Shown: positions 21,571 to 34,539 of the stretch, piece by piece
Layout: every line of letters begins with the position of its first letter
How positions within the stretch are numbered: position 1 is the stretch's first letter
From: Toxorhynchites rutilus septentrionalis
Lineage: Eukaryota > Arthropoda > Insecta > Diptera > Culicidae
DNA: 64,000 bases
Direction of reading: 5' to 3'
NCBI RefSeq assembly: GCF_029784135.1
Contig: NC_073744.1
Coordinates: forward strand, 71,908,593-71,972,592
Translations under genes and position numbers: made by a program
Notes under the pieces: generated by a model
Seen by the model: the letters and a program-made list of their open reading frames with translations, nothing else
Told to the model about the DNA's origin: nothing
The model's database searches: none

Positions 21571-24013
21571 TGGTTTTTCAATCAATCGCAATTAACAGGA
21601 TAGCTTCAGAAGATTATTCTTCCCCATCAGTAGGATATTTCCGTATCCAATATTGTATGCGCCCGCAATCGATTATTGCTCAGTCGCCGAAAGTTCCGAG
21701 CTCAGAGAGTTCATTCCCCTCTAGTTTGCCTTCCAAATTGCCATCGTAAACCACACCTTCTCTCGATTCAATCACACACAAAAAGCATACTTAAGCGATA
21801 TTCTGGTGGTGAGACACATTCATTTTTCGTGAGAACATCGACAAGACAACATCGTTGCCTAACGTGCTGGAGGAGGTGGACGGCGAAGGATCGACACATA
21901 CACGCGCAGAACTCTTTCCGTTAGGATGCCATTCAGCATCGAGAAAGTTCCGGAAAGATCTAATCATGGCTGGAAAATAATCTGCCAGTTCCTTTGGGAA
22001 TTTTCAAAATATATTCATGTGAAAGAGTTTAATTGAATGTTTTCTATCCATGTAACACTGTGACCGAATATGTTTCAATCAAGTGCTATTAACAGGTGGT
22101 TATCGAGTTGGTATTAACCACTGGTGGGCTTCCAGTATCGAGGAAAATGTGGAAATAACTAATCGTTACTGAAAATAATCTGCCAGTTCCTTTGGGAATT
22201 TTCAAAATATATTCATGTGAAAGAGTTTAATTGAATGTTTTCTATCCATGTAACACTGTGACCAAATATATTTCAATCAAGTGCTATTAACAGGTGGTTA
22301 TCGAGTTGGCATTAACCACTGGTGGGCTTCCAGTATCGAGGAAAATGTGGAAATATCTAATCGTTACTGAAAATAATCTGCCAGTTCCTTTGAGCATTTT
22401 CAAAATATATTCATGTGAATGAGTTTATTTGAATGTTTTCTTTCCATGTAACACTGTGATCAAATACATTTGTTTTTGTGGTTTTTCAATCAATCGCAAT
22501 TAACAGGATAGCTTCAGAAGATTATTCTTCCCCATCGGTAGGATATTTCCGTATCCAATATTGTATGCGCCCGCAATCGATTATTGCTCAGTCGCCGAAA
22601 GTTCCGAGCTCAGAGAGTTCATTCCCCTCTAGTTTGCCTTCAAAATTGCCATCGTAAACCACACCTTCTCTCGATTCAATCACACACAAAAAGCATACTT
22701 AAGCGATATTCTGGTGGTGAGACACATTCATTTTTCGTGAGAACATCGACAAGACATCGACATCGTTGCCTAACGTGCTGGAGGAGTTGGACGGCGAAGG
22801 ATCGACACATACACGCGCAGAACTCTTTCCGTTTGGATGCCATTCAGCATCGAGGAAGTTCCGGAAAGATCTAATCATTGCTGGAAAATAATCTGCCAGT
22901 TCCTTTGGGAATTTTCAAAATATATTCATGTGAAAGAGTTTAATTGAATGTTTTCTATCCATGTAACACTGTGACCAAATATGTTTCAATCAAGTGCTAT
23001 TAACAGGTGGTTATCGAGTTGGCATTAACCACTGGTGGGCTTCCAGTATCGAGGAAAATGTGGAAATATCTAATCGTTACTGAAAATAATCTGCCAGTTC
23101 CTTTGGGAATTTTCAAAATATATTCATGTTAAAGAGTTTATTTGAATGTTTTCTTTCCATGTAACACTGTGATCAAATACATTTGGGTTTGTGATTTGTC
23201 AATCAAGTACAGTTAGCATGTTAGCTTCTGAAGATTATTCTTCAGAACAAGGTTTTTCGTATCCTATATTGGATGCATAAAACCTTGTGCCTCCAACGTA
23301 ACGCTCTCGTTTTCGTAGTCTCCCAAATATTCATTCATTCATTCATTCAGAATGGATTTAGATTCAACTTCAAACAAATGATCTCTAAATCAACGATAGT
23401 CCTACGTCACCCTTGCGATTATACCATAGATATAACCCACTTCCTGTTTTTTTAAATGAGTTTGCTATTTTTTAATGAAAGCTTGAGCAATTTCCTATAT
23501 TTCATTGTATGACCAAAAAAATAACGTGAAAGCTTTAGGACCTACAAAACTTTAGTCATAGAATGATATATAGGAAATAATTTAATCGTTCAAAAAAAAT
23601 ACAAAAAAAAATTATAAAAATTACGCTGAAAAAAATATTTCAAAAGTTGGAATTTATTTTTGTCAAAAATAGTTTTGTTTCAAAATTCTGAACGAAAATG
23701 ATATGAATAGTCCATACAACTACAAACAAGACTCTCATGCATAGGAAAAAGTGCACTGTTCGGAGAAAATGTTATTTTTAACAAGTAAGCGGTCATTTAA
23801 TCTATTTACCCTCAATCAACAGTATGAAGTGAGATATCATGAGAAAGGTTGGCTTCACCTTCTAGTTGGATTTGGTCATCATTATGTATCAACTCTGCCC
23901 AAACAGCAGCACAATAAAGTAATATGAGCTATGATTATTCTGAGTTCTTCATTATGCTTCGATACAACGTACACTATTGAAAGAGAAATGTACGTTATAT
24001 CGAATTTGCCCTG

Positions 24014-24896
24014 TATAAGGATTGAAACCTTTATGAATTGAACTGTGTGATGAACATTGGCACAACAACCACATAAATTCTGCGGTTGTCCTCAAGTACA
24101 TGGTCTTTCAGATTAAACTCTCACGCAAAAAATCGAATAGCTCCTTATAAAAAAAAATTTTCGCTCCGTCGATTGTAATACTGCATTCCCCACTTCGGGA
24201 TGATATTCGGCTACTCGTTCAGTCTGATCGGATGGTTTTTAATGTCAAGATGTACAATTTAATTTTTAATTAAATCGTATTACTCGAGCAACCGAAGCTT
24301 TTATGAAAGTTTGTCCTATTAGAGTAAGAACATTTTTTGTCATCGATTACTTCCTCTGGGGGTACGTGAAGGACCGTTGCTATGTTAATAAGCCATCTCT
24401 AATTCAGCGCACCTGTGTCAAATCAGGTATTCGAATGTTTCAAAACATATAAATAAAATTGACTTTTGCATGATTTACAGTAGTTTTATAGTATATTTCT
24501 ACAGATTCACATGTTTTAAAGGATTATATTGGTGTATTATTGGTGTCATGATGGTGTCAATGAGAGGCCCCTCTCATTTGATAAATATTGTAAACATCAT
24601 GTGCACACCATTTGTATCAGATTTACATAGCTAAACCATGTAATTAACGCATTTCGATGACCTCAATTCTGATCATGAGTTGTCCGATTCAATAATATTG
24701 TTTTGTCCACATGATTTCTATCGCAACCACTTGGCGCGCTGTAGCTTGTTTATGCATAATAACTGGTAATTTCGGTAATTTTAATTTTTACACCATAAAT
24801 AATATGTACCTTTATGCCGCTTTGAAATATTTGCTCGAGAATCAAATTATCGAGAAAACATAACTGGCAGGGTCATCGATTTTTCTTCGAATTTCA
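24014..24896. other. Intergenic, AT-rich, nothing assignable
   Basis: No coding exon, TIR pair or tandem repeat was recognised here. Confidence 0.45.
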
Positions 24897-25133
24897 GTTC
24901 AAAAATCGCTGCTCGAACTGAAAACGAAACACAAGACAAGCTGCAGCGATGTTAAACTGACAGCGATAAAGGAATTGGTTGATGCCCTCGAACCAGTTCT
25001 GGTCGCTGTTGAACTGCTATTGCGGAAGAAATGCACCCTTTATGAAGCTGACGTCAGAATGCAATTTATGCTAGAACTGCTATCGGAGCAACCATCACAA
25101 ATTTCGAAGCAGCTGCTTGAAGTGAAGCCCTGA
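24897..25133 (+). pseudogene. hAT-like transposase mid-region remnant
   Basis: The frame starts just after TTTTCTTCGAATTTCAG, an intron-acceptor-like sequence. It reads VQKSLLELKTKHK... then LTAIKELVDALEPVLVAVEL and ends at a TGA after LLEVKP. The L-x-ALEP-x-x-x-AVEAL pattern is typical of the insertion region of hAT transposases of the zinc-finger/ZBED type. Only about 79 codons survive. It may belong to the same original element as 31254-32140, now separated by a MITE and GPE-4. Confidence 0.5.
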
Positions 25134-25846
25134 TTGGAAGGATTGCAGAAAGACGTTTCGTATAGGGGATGTGGAGGTAAAGTGGTCACCAACTTGTTTG
25201 GTAGAATAACTATTGATTATTGACACCGTATTGATAGTCACCTTATGTTTGAAGAAATTCATGACTTTTTAGTCACCCTGTACTTTCGTGGGGCTGTCAC
25301 ATATTAAAATATAAATAAGAACAAAAATCTCTCTCTCGGTAGCCATTCGGACGTAATTTAGTGCGTTTCGAATTTAAGGAATTTCTAGTGAAATTTAATT
25401 TATTTGACCTGATATTTTCGACAAATCAACAGTTTGGACGACTATTGCACAGTTATTTTGTTCAATTTCAGCGATTATTCCGCATAGAAATTACCTTGTA
25501 TGCCACCCCAACCAAAACCAAGCCTCATTATGAAAAACGTTGTGTGTTTCTTACTACGTTTTGTGCGTACGAGAAAATTTTAATTACGACTTTAGGTGAA
25601 TAGGCCTAGCTTATTTCATACATGTACCTACTATTTCAATAATGATTTCAACAAATTTGGACAAGAAAACAGGCATAGATCTATTCCATGCCAATGTTCG
25701 ATTTTTCAACTTTTTTTATGTAATAAAAAATGTACTATTTGCAATTTTCATAATAAAAATCGCTTGCTATCTTGAACAACAATAAGTTGAGCTACAATAT
25801 TGCTCGAAAAACGTATATGAATAATCATTCTGCTCGTGGTCGTGAC
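25134..25846. other. Intergenic; one 80-codon frame without support
   Basis: 25361-25603 is open but has no recognisable domain. It is probably chance. Confidence 0.4.
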
Positions 25847-26519
25847 CAGTGTTGTAAACGGTCGACATTTCTCTCAACCATCACATACTACCCTTGCTCA
25901 AGAGTTATGGCTCAATATGTATTGCGAACGTAACCAAGAATGCATTGCTCGGTTCTAACAGTCACATCAGAAACAAACGCACAGCCGCAAACACGACTAT
26001 CAATTGAACGTTTATATGTTTTGTCTTTCTGTCGACCGTACCCAGAAGAGCGATGAAAATATGCCATTTCCATTCTACCATTCGTGCTCATAACCATCCC
26101 TCAATTCCGGCTAATATGACTGTAGTTTTAATGTCATTTGACATTAAAACTGCAGTGGTGTGCATTCTTTTTCTCCCTTTATTCTGCATTCAAGCGTAGC
26201 TGCACATATACATCCACCTGCTCACTCACACATCCATACACGATGGATGGTATTCAGACGGATTGCTATATCAAACCAACCGTCGAACTCTCCCCTATCA
26301 AGTGCGAATGTGTTGAATGAACGTTTTCAGTGGTGAGTGTTCCCCGTGAACACTGTTGTTTAATTACGGGGCGATGGATATCTAATGTATAGGATAGGAA
26401 ATGTCATATGAAATTTTTAGTTCGACGGTTGTTTGACTGTTCATTTTATGATGTTCATTAATGACACAGCACATACGTCTCCATGAACAGTCATACGATG
26501 GTGACCATTAGCAACACTG
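25847..26519. mobile_element. hAT MITE with CAGTGTTG ends
   Basis: CAGTGTTG...CAACACTG is flanked by the perfect 8-bp duplication GTCGTGAC (25839-25846, 26520-26527). The inner ends continue as imperfect inverted repeats (AAACGGTCGACAT / AATGGTCACCAT). It is 673 bp long with no transposase. Confidence 0.92.
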
Positions 26520-26740
26520 GTCGTGACACAATTAATGATGATTTTGGCGTATTCTATCAAACGTCACGAACTGTATTGGTAAAGCAGGCATTTGAAATTA
26601 TTCCTGACTTGATCAAATTTGACTGTAGGAATGCTGGTTCTCCGGATTGGTGATCCTTCCACGGCGGAATCAGGTCCTTTGGATGGTGAAAGATCCCCGT
26701 AATAGGAGCACGAGCAGTATCACGTGGTACACTTTTTATT

Positions 26741-29700
26741 GACGTAGGACTATGTCTTTCATTTCTATACCGGGGTGTAAAATCAAAGTTTCGAAAACGA
26801 AAGCGTTACGCCGGAGACCGAGATTTTGAGCGTTAATAGCTCCTAAACAACTGAACGAAATGGTATGATAAACACTTCATTCGAAGGATAAAATGTCTAC
26901 GCGTTATATACTTGTTACTTTTTGATCCAAAAACTTGTTTCAATAGTCTTAAAATTGCTTTCACAACAGGCTATTGAAATCACCAATCGGTATATAAGCG
27001 AGCGGCGCTCGGAAATCCACTCAGTTCTAATTGAACAGCGATTGGAGCATGTTGTCGCTGTTGCGGTGAAGCTCTTTATTTATCATAAAAGCGCGGATGA
27101 ACGGTGTCACCAAGAGCCTGTTTGTGCACCCTAGGCCAGAAGGGAATCTATCAGGAGGAGAGTGATGCCACAAACGGTTCCCTGGGAAGACATCGCTACA
27201 CACACATACACGCGCGGCTATTAACAGGTGGTTATCGAGTTGGAATTAACCACTGGTGGGCTTCCAGTATCGAGGAAAATGTGGAAATATCTACTCGTTA
27301 CTGAAAATAATCTGCCAGTTCCTCTGGGAATTTTCAAAATATATTCATGTGAAAGAGTTTAATTGAATGTTTTCTATCCATGTAACACTGTGACCAAATA
27401 TGTTTCAATCAAGTGCTATTAACAGGTGGTTATCGAGTTGGCATTAACCACTGGTGGGCTTCCAGTATCGAGGAAAATGTGGAAATATCTAATCGTTACT
27501 GAAAATAATCTGCCAGTTCCTTTGGGAATTTTCAAAATATATTCATGTGAAAGAGTTTAATTGAATGTTTTCTATCCATGTAACACTGTGACCAAATATG
27601 TTTCAATCAAGTGCTATTAACAGGTGGTTATCGAGTTGGCATTAACCACTGGTGGGCTTCCAGTATCGAGGAAAATGTGGAAATAACTAATCGTTACTGA
27701 AAATAATCTGCCAGTTCCTCTGGGAATTTTCAAAATATATTCAAGTGAAAGAGTTTAATTGAATGTTTTCTATCGATGTAACACTGTGACCAAATATGTT
27801 TCAATCAAGTGCTATTAACAGGTGGTTATCGAGTTGGCATTAACCACTGGTGGGCTTCCAGTATCGAGGAAAATGTGGAAATAACTAATCGTTACTGAAA
27901 ATAATCTGCCAGTTCCTCTGGGAATTTTCAAAATATATTCAAGTGAAAGAGTTTAATTGAATGTTTTCTATCGATGTAACACTGTGACCAAATATGTTTC
28001 AATCAAGTGCTATTAACAGGTGGTTATCGAGTTGGCATTAACCACTGGTGGGCTTCCAGTATCGAGGAAAATGTGGAAATAACTAATCGTTACTGAAAAT
28101 AATCTGCCAGTTCCTCTGGGAATTTTCAAAATATATTCATGTGAAAGAGTTTAATTGAATGTTTTCTATCCATGTAACACTGTGACCAAATATGTTTCAA
28201 TCAAGTGCTATTAACAGGTGGTTATCGAGTTGGCATTAACCACTGGTGGGCTTCCAGTATCGAGGAAAATGTGGAAATAACTAATCGTTACTGAAAATAA
28301 TCTGCCAGTTCCTCTGGGAATTTTCAAAATATATTCATGTGAAAGAGTTTAATTGAATGTTTTCTATCCATGTAACACTGTGACCAAATATGTTTCTATC
28401 AAGTGCTATTAACAGGTGGTTATCGAGTTGGCATTAACCACTGATGGGCTTCCAGTATCGAGGAAAATGTGGAAATATCTAATCGTTACTGAAAATAATC
28501 TGCCAGTTCCTTTGGGAATTTTCAAAATATATTCATGTTAAAGAGTTTATTTGAATGTTTTCTTTCCATGTAACACTGTGATCAAATACATTTGGTTTTG
28601 TGGTTTTTCAATCAATCGCAATTAACAGGATAGCTTCAGAAGATTATTCTTCCCCATCAGTAGGATATTTCCGTATCCAATATTGTATGCGCCCGCAATC
28701 GATTATTGCTCAGTCGCCGAAAGTTCCGAGCTCAGAGAGTTCATTCCCCTCTAGTTTGCCTTCCAAATTGCCATCGTAAACCACACCTTCTCTCGATTCA
28801 ATCACACACAAAAAGCATACTTAAGCGATATTCTGGTGGTGAGACACATTCATTTTTCGTGAGAACATCGACAAGACAACATCGTTGCCTAACGTGCTGG
28901 AGGAGGTGGACGGCGAAGGATCGACACATACACGCGCAGAACTCTTTCCGTTAGGATGCCATTCAGCATCGAGAAAGTTCCGGAAAGATCTAATCATTGC
29001 TGGAAAATAATCTGCCAGTTCCTTTGGGAATTTTCAAAATATATTCATGTGAAAGAGTTTAATTGAATGTTTTCTATCCATGTAACACTGTGACCGAATA
29101 TGTTTCAACCAAGTGCTATTAACAGGTGGTTATCGAGTTGGTATTAACCACTGGTGGGCTTCCAGTATCGAGGAAAATGTGGAAATAACTAATCGTTACT
29201 GAAAATAATCTGCCAGTTCCTTTGGGAATTTTCAAAATATATTCATGTGAAAGAGTTTAATTGAATGTTTTCTATCCATGTAACACTGTGACCAAATATA
29301 TTTCAATCAAGTGCTATTAACAGGTGGTTATCGAGTTGGCATTAACCACTGGTGGGCTTCCAGTATCGAGGAAAATGTGGAAATATCTAATCGTTACTGA
29401 AAATAATCTGCCAGTTCCTTTGAGCATTTTCAAAATATATTCATGTGAATGAGTTTATTTGAATGTTTTCTTTCCATGTAACACTGTGATCAAATACATT
29501 TGTTTTTGTGGTTTTTCAATCAATCGCAATTAACAGGATAGCTTCAGAAGATTATTCTTCCCCATCGGTAGGATATTTCCGTATCCAATATTGTATGCGC
29601 CCGCAATCGATTATTGCTCTGTCGCCGAAAGTTCCGAGCTCAGAGAGTTCATTCCCCTCTAGTTTGCCTTCAAAATTGCCATCGTAAACCACACCTTCTC

Positions 29701-30476
29701 TCGATTCAATCACACACAAAAAGCATACTTAAGCGATATTCTGGTGGTGAGACACATTCATTTTTCGTGAGAACATCGACAAGACATCGACATCGTTGCC
29801 TAACGTGCTGGAGGAGTTGGACGGCGAAGGATCGACACATACACGCGCAGAACTCTTTCCGTTTGGATGCCATTCAGCATCGAGGAAGTTCCGGAAAGAT
29901 CTAATCATTGCTGGAAAATAATCTGCCAGTTCCTTTGGGAATTTTCAAAATATATTCATGTGAAAGAGTTTAATTGAATGTTTTCTATCCATGTAACACT
30001 GTGACCAAATATGTTTCAATCAAGTGCTATTAACAGGTGGTTATCGAGTTGGCATTAACCACTGGTGGGCTTCCAGTATCGAGGAAAATGTGGAAATATC
30101 TAATCGTTACTGAAAATAATCTGCCAGTTCCTTTGGGAATTTTCAAAATATATTCATGTTAAAGAGTTTATTTGAATGTTTTCTTTCCATGTAACACTGT
30201 GATCAAATACATTTGGGTTTGTGATTTGTCAATCAAGTACAGTTAGCATGTTAGCTTCTGAAGATTATTCTTCAGAACAAGGTTTTTCGTATCCTATATT
30301 GGATGCATAAAACCTTGTGCCTCCAACGTAACGCTCTCGTTTTCGTAGTCTCCCAAATATTCATTCATTCATTCATTCAGAATGGATTTAGATTCAACTT
30401 CAAACAAATGATCTCTAAATCAACGATAGTCCTACGTCACCCTTGCGATTATACCATAGATATAACCCACTTCCTG
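26741..30476 (+). mobile_element. GPE-4: complete element, twin of GPE-3
   Basis: Every landmark is shifted by exactly 7,030 bp from GPE-3, with about nine substitutions seen over ~3.74 kb and no indels. The flanks are unrelated, which fixes the borders. TTTTTATT occurs just before GACGTAGG (26733-26740) and again just after the T-run at the right end (to about 30486), a plausible 8-bp target duplication. Confidence 0.9.
27217..28600. repeat. 198-bp tandem repeat, about 7 units (GPE-4)
   Basis: Same phase, number and order of variant units as the array at 20187-21570. The two arrays were therefore copied as a block and did not expand separately. Confidence 0.95.
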
Positions 30477-30486
30477 TTTTTTTATT

Positions 30487-31253
30487 TCAGTTTTAAACTA
30501 AAACTGACTAGTTCTATGGTTTTTATTGACTCGATGAAAATGATATTGGTTATTGAGGCAGGGTGTTTCATCTCGATAGCGAGATACGAGCAATAATCAA
30601 AAGTATCAGCGCCCAGCCTAACGTTTATAAACAGATTGATGATTTTTTTGGATCATTATAAATAAAAGTCGTTTCTTTATGAAAATTGTTTGTTTTAAAG
30701 TATGTTTTACTGGTAATGAAATTTTCATTACCGAATAACCTGTTATTGAAATTTTGGAACGGTAATGCAATCCCTATAATGGATCAATATGATGACAGAA
30801 AACTCAAGCAATGGGAAATGCAACATCTATTTGAAAATTCGAATTTTTCCATTCAAAAATGGTGATTTTTAAAACCGGACAAACCATGATCATTTTTTGG
30901 GCAAACCATGATCATAATTTCTCTTTGAGGAAAATCGTTAAAAACATTAAAAATTAAATAATTTCAACGCCTTATTATATTAGCAACTAGAGACTTGGGG
31001 CTTTTGAACAAACCCAAACTCGTATTGATCATGAAGAAAAATCAATTCGCTTTTGCTAGTTGCGTGAAAATACCCTAAATCGGACAACCCAAGATCATTT
31101 ACCCTATATATTACAGATTTACAGAATTACAGATTTTCACCAAATATACAGAATTTTCAGATTTTTTTTCTAATCCAATTTGGTAGAACGAAAAAAGCTT
31201 CTGTAGTTGAATCTGTTATAGCTATAACTCAACAAGATGAACTAGTAGAGGGC
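30487..31253. other. Intergenic, AT-rich
   Basis: No gene or repeat border was recognised between GPE-4 and the hAT remnant. Confidence 0.4.
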
Positions 31254-32140
31254 ATGAGAAACAATGACTTTTCTATTATGAGAAATAAACCTACCGACCT
31301 AAGCAGTCATAAAACTCTGGCCCTAGTGGTGAAGATAAAGGATAAGGAATCTTTGTCCGCAAAAGAAGTTTTTTATGCTGCTGTCTGTTTTCAATCAAAT
31401 ATTTTTCAGTTTTGCGAACTTTCTAATGAGACAAGAATGTTATTGTTGATCATGTTGGGTAACTTATAATTGGAGAGCTACGTGCAACGATTCGCTGATG
31501 CTGACTTTGGTGTGAAAAATTTTGAAGACGTTCTGAAGAAGCCTAAGGATGTTCACGTTGGTATCGATGCAGAAGAAGTGGGAAAGGATTGGATGCGGCT
31601 AGGAAGTTGACCTTTAAATCGAGTTGTCGGAACCTCTATATTGAACTCGTTAAACAGATTTCCAAGCCTTTTGATTTTAGCTATCCGATCATCAAAACTT
31701 CGACCGTGATAAACTCTCACATTTTCGTCAAGCTAACCAAACCTTAACGATTTGATGCGCCAATTTTCTCAATACGTTAAAGCTGGTAGTAGACAAGGAT
31801 TGGATAACGAATTCAAGCTACTCAAGACGAATGATATGTGGGACAAATTGAGTGACTCAGATATAACTTGGGCCCAGCTGTTGGATGTCAAAGGCGTGAT
31901 CGTAATTTCTCTATCTATTGCTAAGGTCGTTTGTAAGACACTTTTTGATAATTTCACATTCATCAGCGAGTGTTCAGCGAATATTTTTGCTTTACAATGT
32001 CAACAAAACGTAGTACAGAAATCGATTGGCTCCTACAATTATGGACTCTATTTTGAAAGCGAAGAACGATGTATCAGCTCGAGGAGGAGCATTAAGGATA
32101 AAATTGCATAAAGGGGCAGCTGATCAGACGATATTGTAGG
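31254..32140 (+). pseudogene. Degenerate hAT-like transposase C-terminal region
   Basis: Pieces in shifting frames include QRFADADFGVKNFEDVL (about 31480), LYIELVKQISKPFDFS (about 31640), QFSQYVKAGSRQGLDNEFK (31755 onward) and, after a frameshift, HSSASVQRIF (about 31965) and NRLAPTIMDSILKAKNDVSA. The HSSASxxRxF and NRL blocks correspond to the hAT C-terminal dimerisation region. Several stops and frameshifts make it non-functional. It might instead be an insect zinc-finger gene derived from hAT. Confidence 0.5.
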
Positions 32141-33400
32141 TGAGTAACGCTGGAAAATCTATTTAAATTGAATATATATCGTACACATGCGTTTAATGCT
32201 ATTTGTAATCTAGATTGAGCGTACATTGATGATTCGAAAATAAGTAAATCACAAGCGATAAGGTAGGGTAATATAAGGCTTTTGAGAAGCTTAAGTTTGG
32301 TTTCCGCACTGAGAAGAGATGTAGTAGCATACAGTGTACGAAGACCAGCGTACACTTTCCCACATTGTTTAAATATAAATTTATCAAAAATAAAGTAAAT
32401 AAAGAATGATAATACCAAGGCTTACGCCATCTTCAACGAACTCAATTGTTGAATTGTTGAACTGTAACGTTGGTTTTAGCATGATGTTGAATTGAGAGTT
32501 GTTGATGAATAAAGCATTAGTTTTATTGAAGTTCAGCACAAGCTTATTTATTCTCGACCATGTATGTATTCTAGCTAAATCTTCATTGATTTTCCTTGAA
32601 ATCATTACTGCTGAATTATCCAGACATTCAAAGTAGATTTGGTCCTAGAATTGAGTCCTGAGGTGCTCCAGAGCGTATAGGAAGGAATCTAGAGTATACG
32701 CTTTTACAAAAAACTGTCTGCAGATTTGGTTTTGGATAATCTGTTCGAATACTTTAGACAACGCACAAAGTATGCTTATTGGGCGTAGATTCTGAATATT
32801 GTCTAAATTAGATTTCTCCTTGATAGGAATTATTTTCGACTTCTTCCAATCCTCGGGAAAAATGATTGTAGTTATAATGCAATTGAATAGGTGGGTTATG
32901 GGTTTAATCAGAAGTGGATCAATTGCAATTACTTATTGTATTAAAATAAAATGAATTTCGTGTAACAGAGGGTTAAGTGTTGTTATTATTAACAAAGCTC
33001 AATCTTTCAGAAAAGTAGCTGACGAAAACTTCATTTATTTAGCTAGGATCGAATGACACAGTAGGGTCACTTTGTTTCTAATGGATTTGAATAGATTATG
33101 ATCATTAGAGTTTTTGCTATTTTTCCACTTTTTGTAAGCCAGGTTACGATCAATTATGGATTTACTGATGCGATCATTGAGCCAGGGGTTTTTAGTTTTA
33201 TTCGGAATAAATATACGAATGGGAACAAAATTATCACGTAAGTGTTTTATATTTGAATTGAAAAACCTAAGCAATACATTAGGATCATTTGATCACAGTA
33301 TTCAACATGTTTTGGAGCTGGCAACATTTCAAAATCAAGTGAAGCGAAAATTAAATCGTGGTTTGAAAAAACAGGCACGTTGTTTTAATTAAAGCGAAGC
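32090..33400 (-). pseudogene. Non-LTR retrotransposon RT region (LINE-A, downstream half)
   Basis: Read on the minus strand: a post-endonuclease linker (NPWLNDRISKSIIDRNLAYKK), then RT blocks IIPIKEKSNL and LRPISILCALSKVFEQI. An internal deletion, then NKLVLNFNKTNALF and the C-terminal KLLKSLILPYL...ARYIFN-like region follow. The catalytic FADD/YADD block was not found. Stops and frameshifts are many. The order and motifs fit a Jockey/CR1-type LINE. Its endonuclease and ORF1 are at 34540-36263, separated by GPE-A2. Confidence 0.75.
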
Positions 33401-33425
33401 AAACGGGACTTGCAATTAGTCTGCA

Positions 33426-34523
33426 TTGGGTCTAACTGGGACGCGCCATTTTGATGGAAAAAGTTGATGGGTCTGAGCCAAGGGGCACGGACGGGATCTT
33501 GACATAGGACTGTGATTGTGTGTAGTAATTGCATTTAAATTGAGTTTTTTTTTCAAAATCTGTGTTATTCTCTTTAGATACTTCAAATGGAAGCCCTGGA
33601 AAAACCGTTTCCTGTATGTACTTGTATCCTTTAAACGGGTTAGATGACATAACGTGGTAGAATTCGGTACCACATTCTGTTCGAAAATGTACACAAAAAT
33701 ATAATTAAAGCCATTACTACCCTTTTCTTCTGTTTTTCAATCATGCAGATGAAGACAAAGCGTCATCATGTATCATTTTTAAAGGCATGTCTTAATAGTT
33801 GAGACCTACATAAATATAAGCCTGAGTCAAATCAATCTATGACTACAAAAATATATTATAGATAAATATAGCATTATCTTCGTTACTACGTTGTCCGGAA
33901 CATTGTTTGTAATAACTTTATAGCCCGGTAAGATCGCGATTTCTCAAGCTATCATAATCTGATATACATGAGTATACCCTTTCGATCTTCTAAATCAGCA
34001 GCCAGTTAAATTCAATAATTGCATTTTTACATAACCAAACAACATGCTCGCTATTATAACATCCTGGACCACAATTACATAAATTGTTAGTTGCAAGACC
34101 TACACGATAATAATGTGAATTGATCGCGAATTGATTGGGCAACATACAATACAATAACTGATAAATGCCTATTATCGGTAAATGGAGAATAACTCATTAT
34201 ACGCATCAACTCACATTGTGAGCTAACGCTCGAATCTAGTCAAACATATTGCTCGTTGCGTCGGGGAGGAAAGCGAGTGGTTAGTGCAATCGCAAGAAAA
34301 CATACCCATTTAAACCGCCAAATTGTTAACTTTTTTTTACTATATTCACTGTTCATGTTTTAAGCAAAAAAATACTGGATAAATTTCCTGTCTAATGATA
34401 TATAACACAACATATGTCGCAATAACCATTTTGAGTAACATGCGTTTGAAAACTCTTAATAAATCGTTACATTTTTCGTAGAGCGACCCCCCTATATAGA
34501 AATCAAAGACATAGTCCTATGTC
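33426..34523 (-). mobile_element. GPE-A2: uninterrupted GPE-related repeat inserted in LINE-A
   Basis: The minus-strand start GACATAGGACTATGTC (34508-34523) is a variant of the GPE terminal palindrome. The far end has GGGACGCG and TTGACATAGGACTGTG (near 33430-33515). It is paralogous to 14560-15101 plus 17436-18305 and lacks the pogo MITE. No histone-like frame was found in it. Confidence 0.65.
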
Positions 34524-34539
34524 AAAATGTTGGTTCGCT

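Larger units (their letters stand above)
19711..23446 (+). mobile_element. GPE-3: complete element, twin of GPE-4
   Basis: It runs from GACGTAGGACTACGTC to ATAACCCACTTCCTG, then T7. The order is promoter block (about 19958-20005), seven 198-bp units, promoter-like cassette (about 21640-21960), two units, second cassette copy (about 22545-22880), further units, and the common end with AGTCCTACGTCA. GPE-4 is colinear with it throughout, without an indel. Confidence 0.88.
19128..24013. mobile_element. Pogo-like MITE 2 carrying GPE-3
   Basis: The ends CAGGGAAACTTCGATATAAC and (complement) CAGGGCAAATTCGATATAAC are flanked by TA (19126-19127, 24014-24015). Own sequence remains at 19128-19710 and 23454-24013; the rest is GPE-3. 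There is no transposase. Confidence 0.88.

Noticed and set aside
21676..21924. Recurrent open frame starting MLSRRKFRAQ at 3422, 16472, 21676, 22584, 28706 and 29614
   Set aside because: It recurs only because the repeat recurs. Frame ends differ between copies and it shows no domain, so I see no evidence of a protein.
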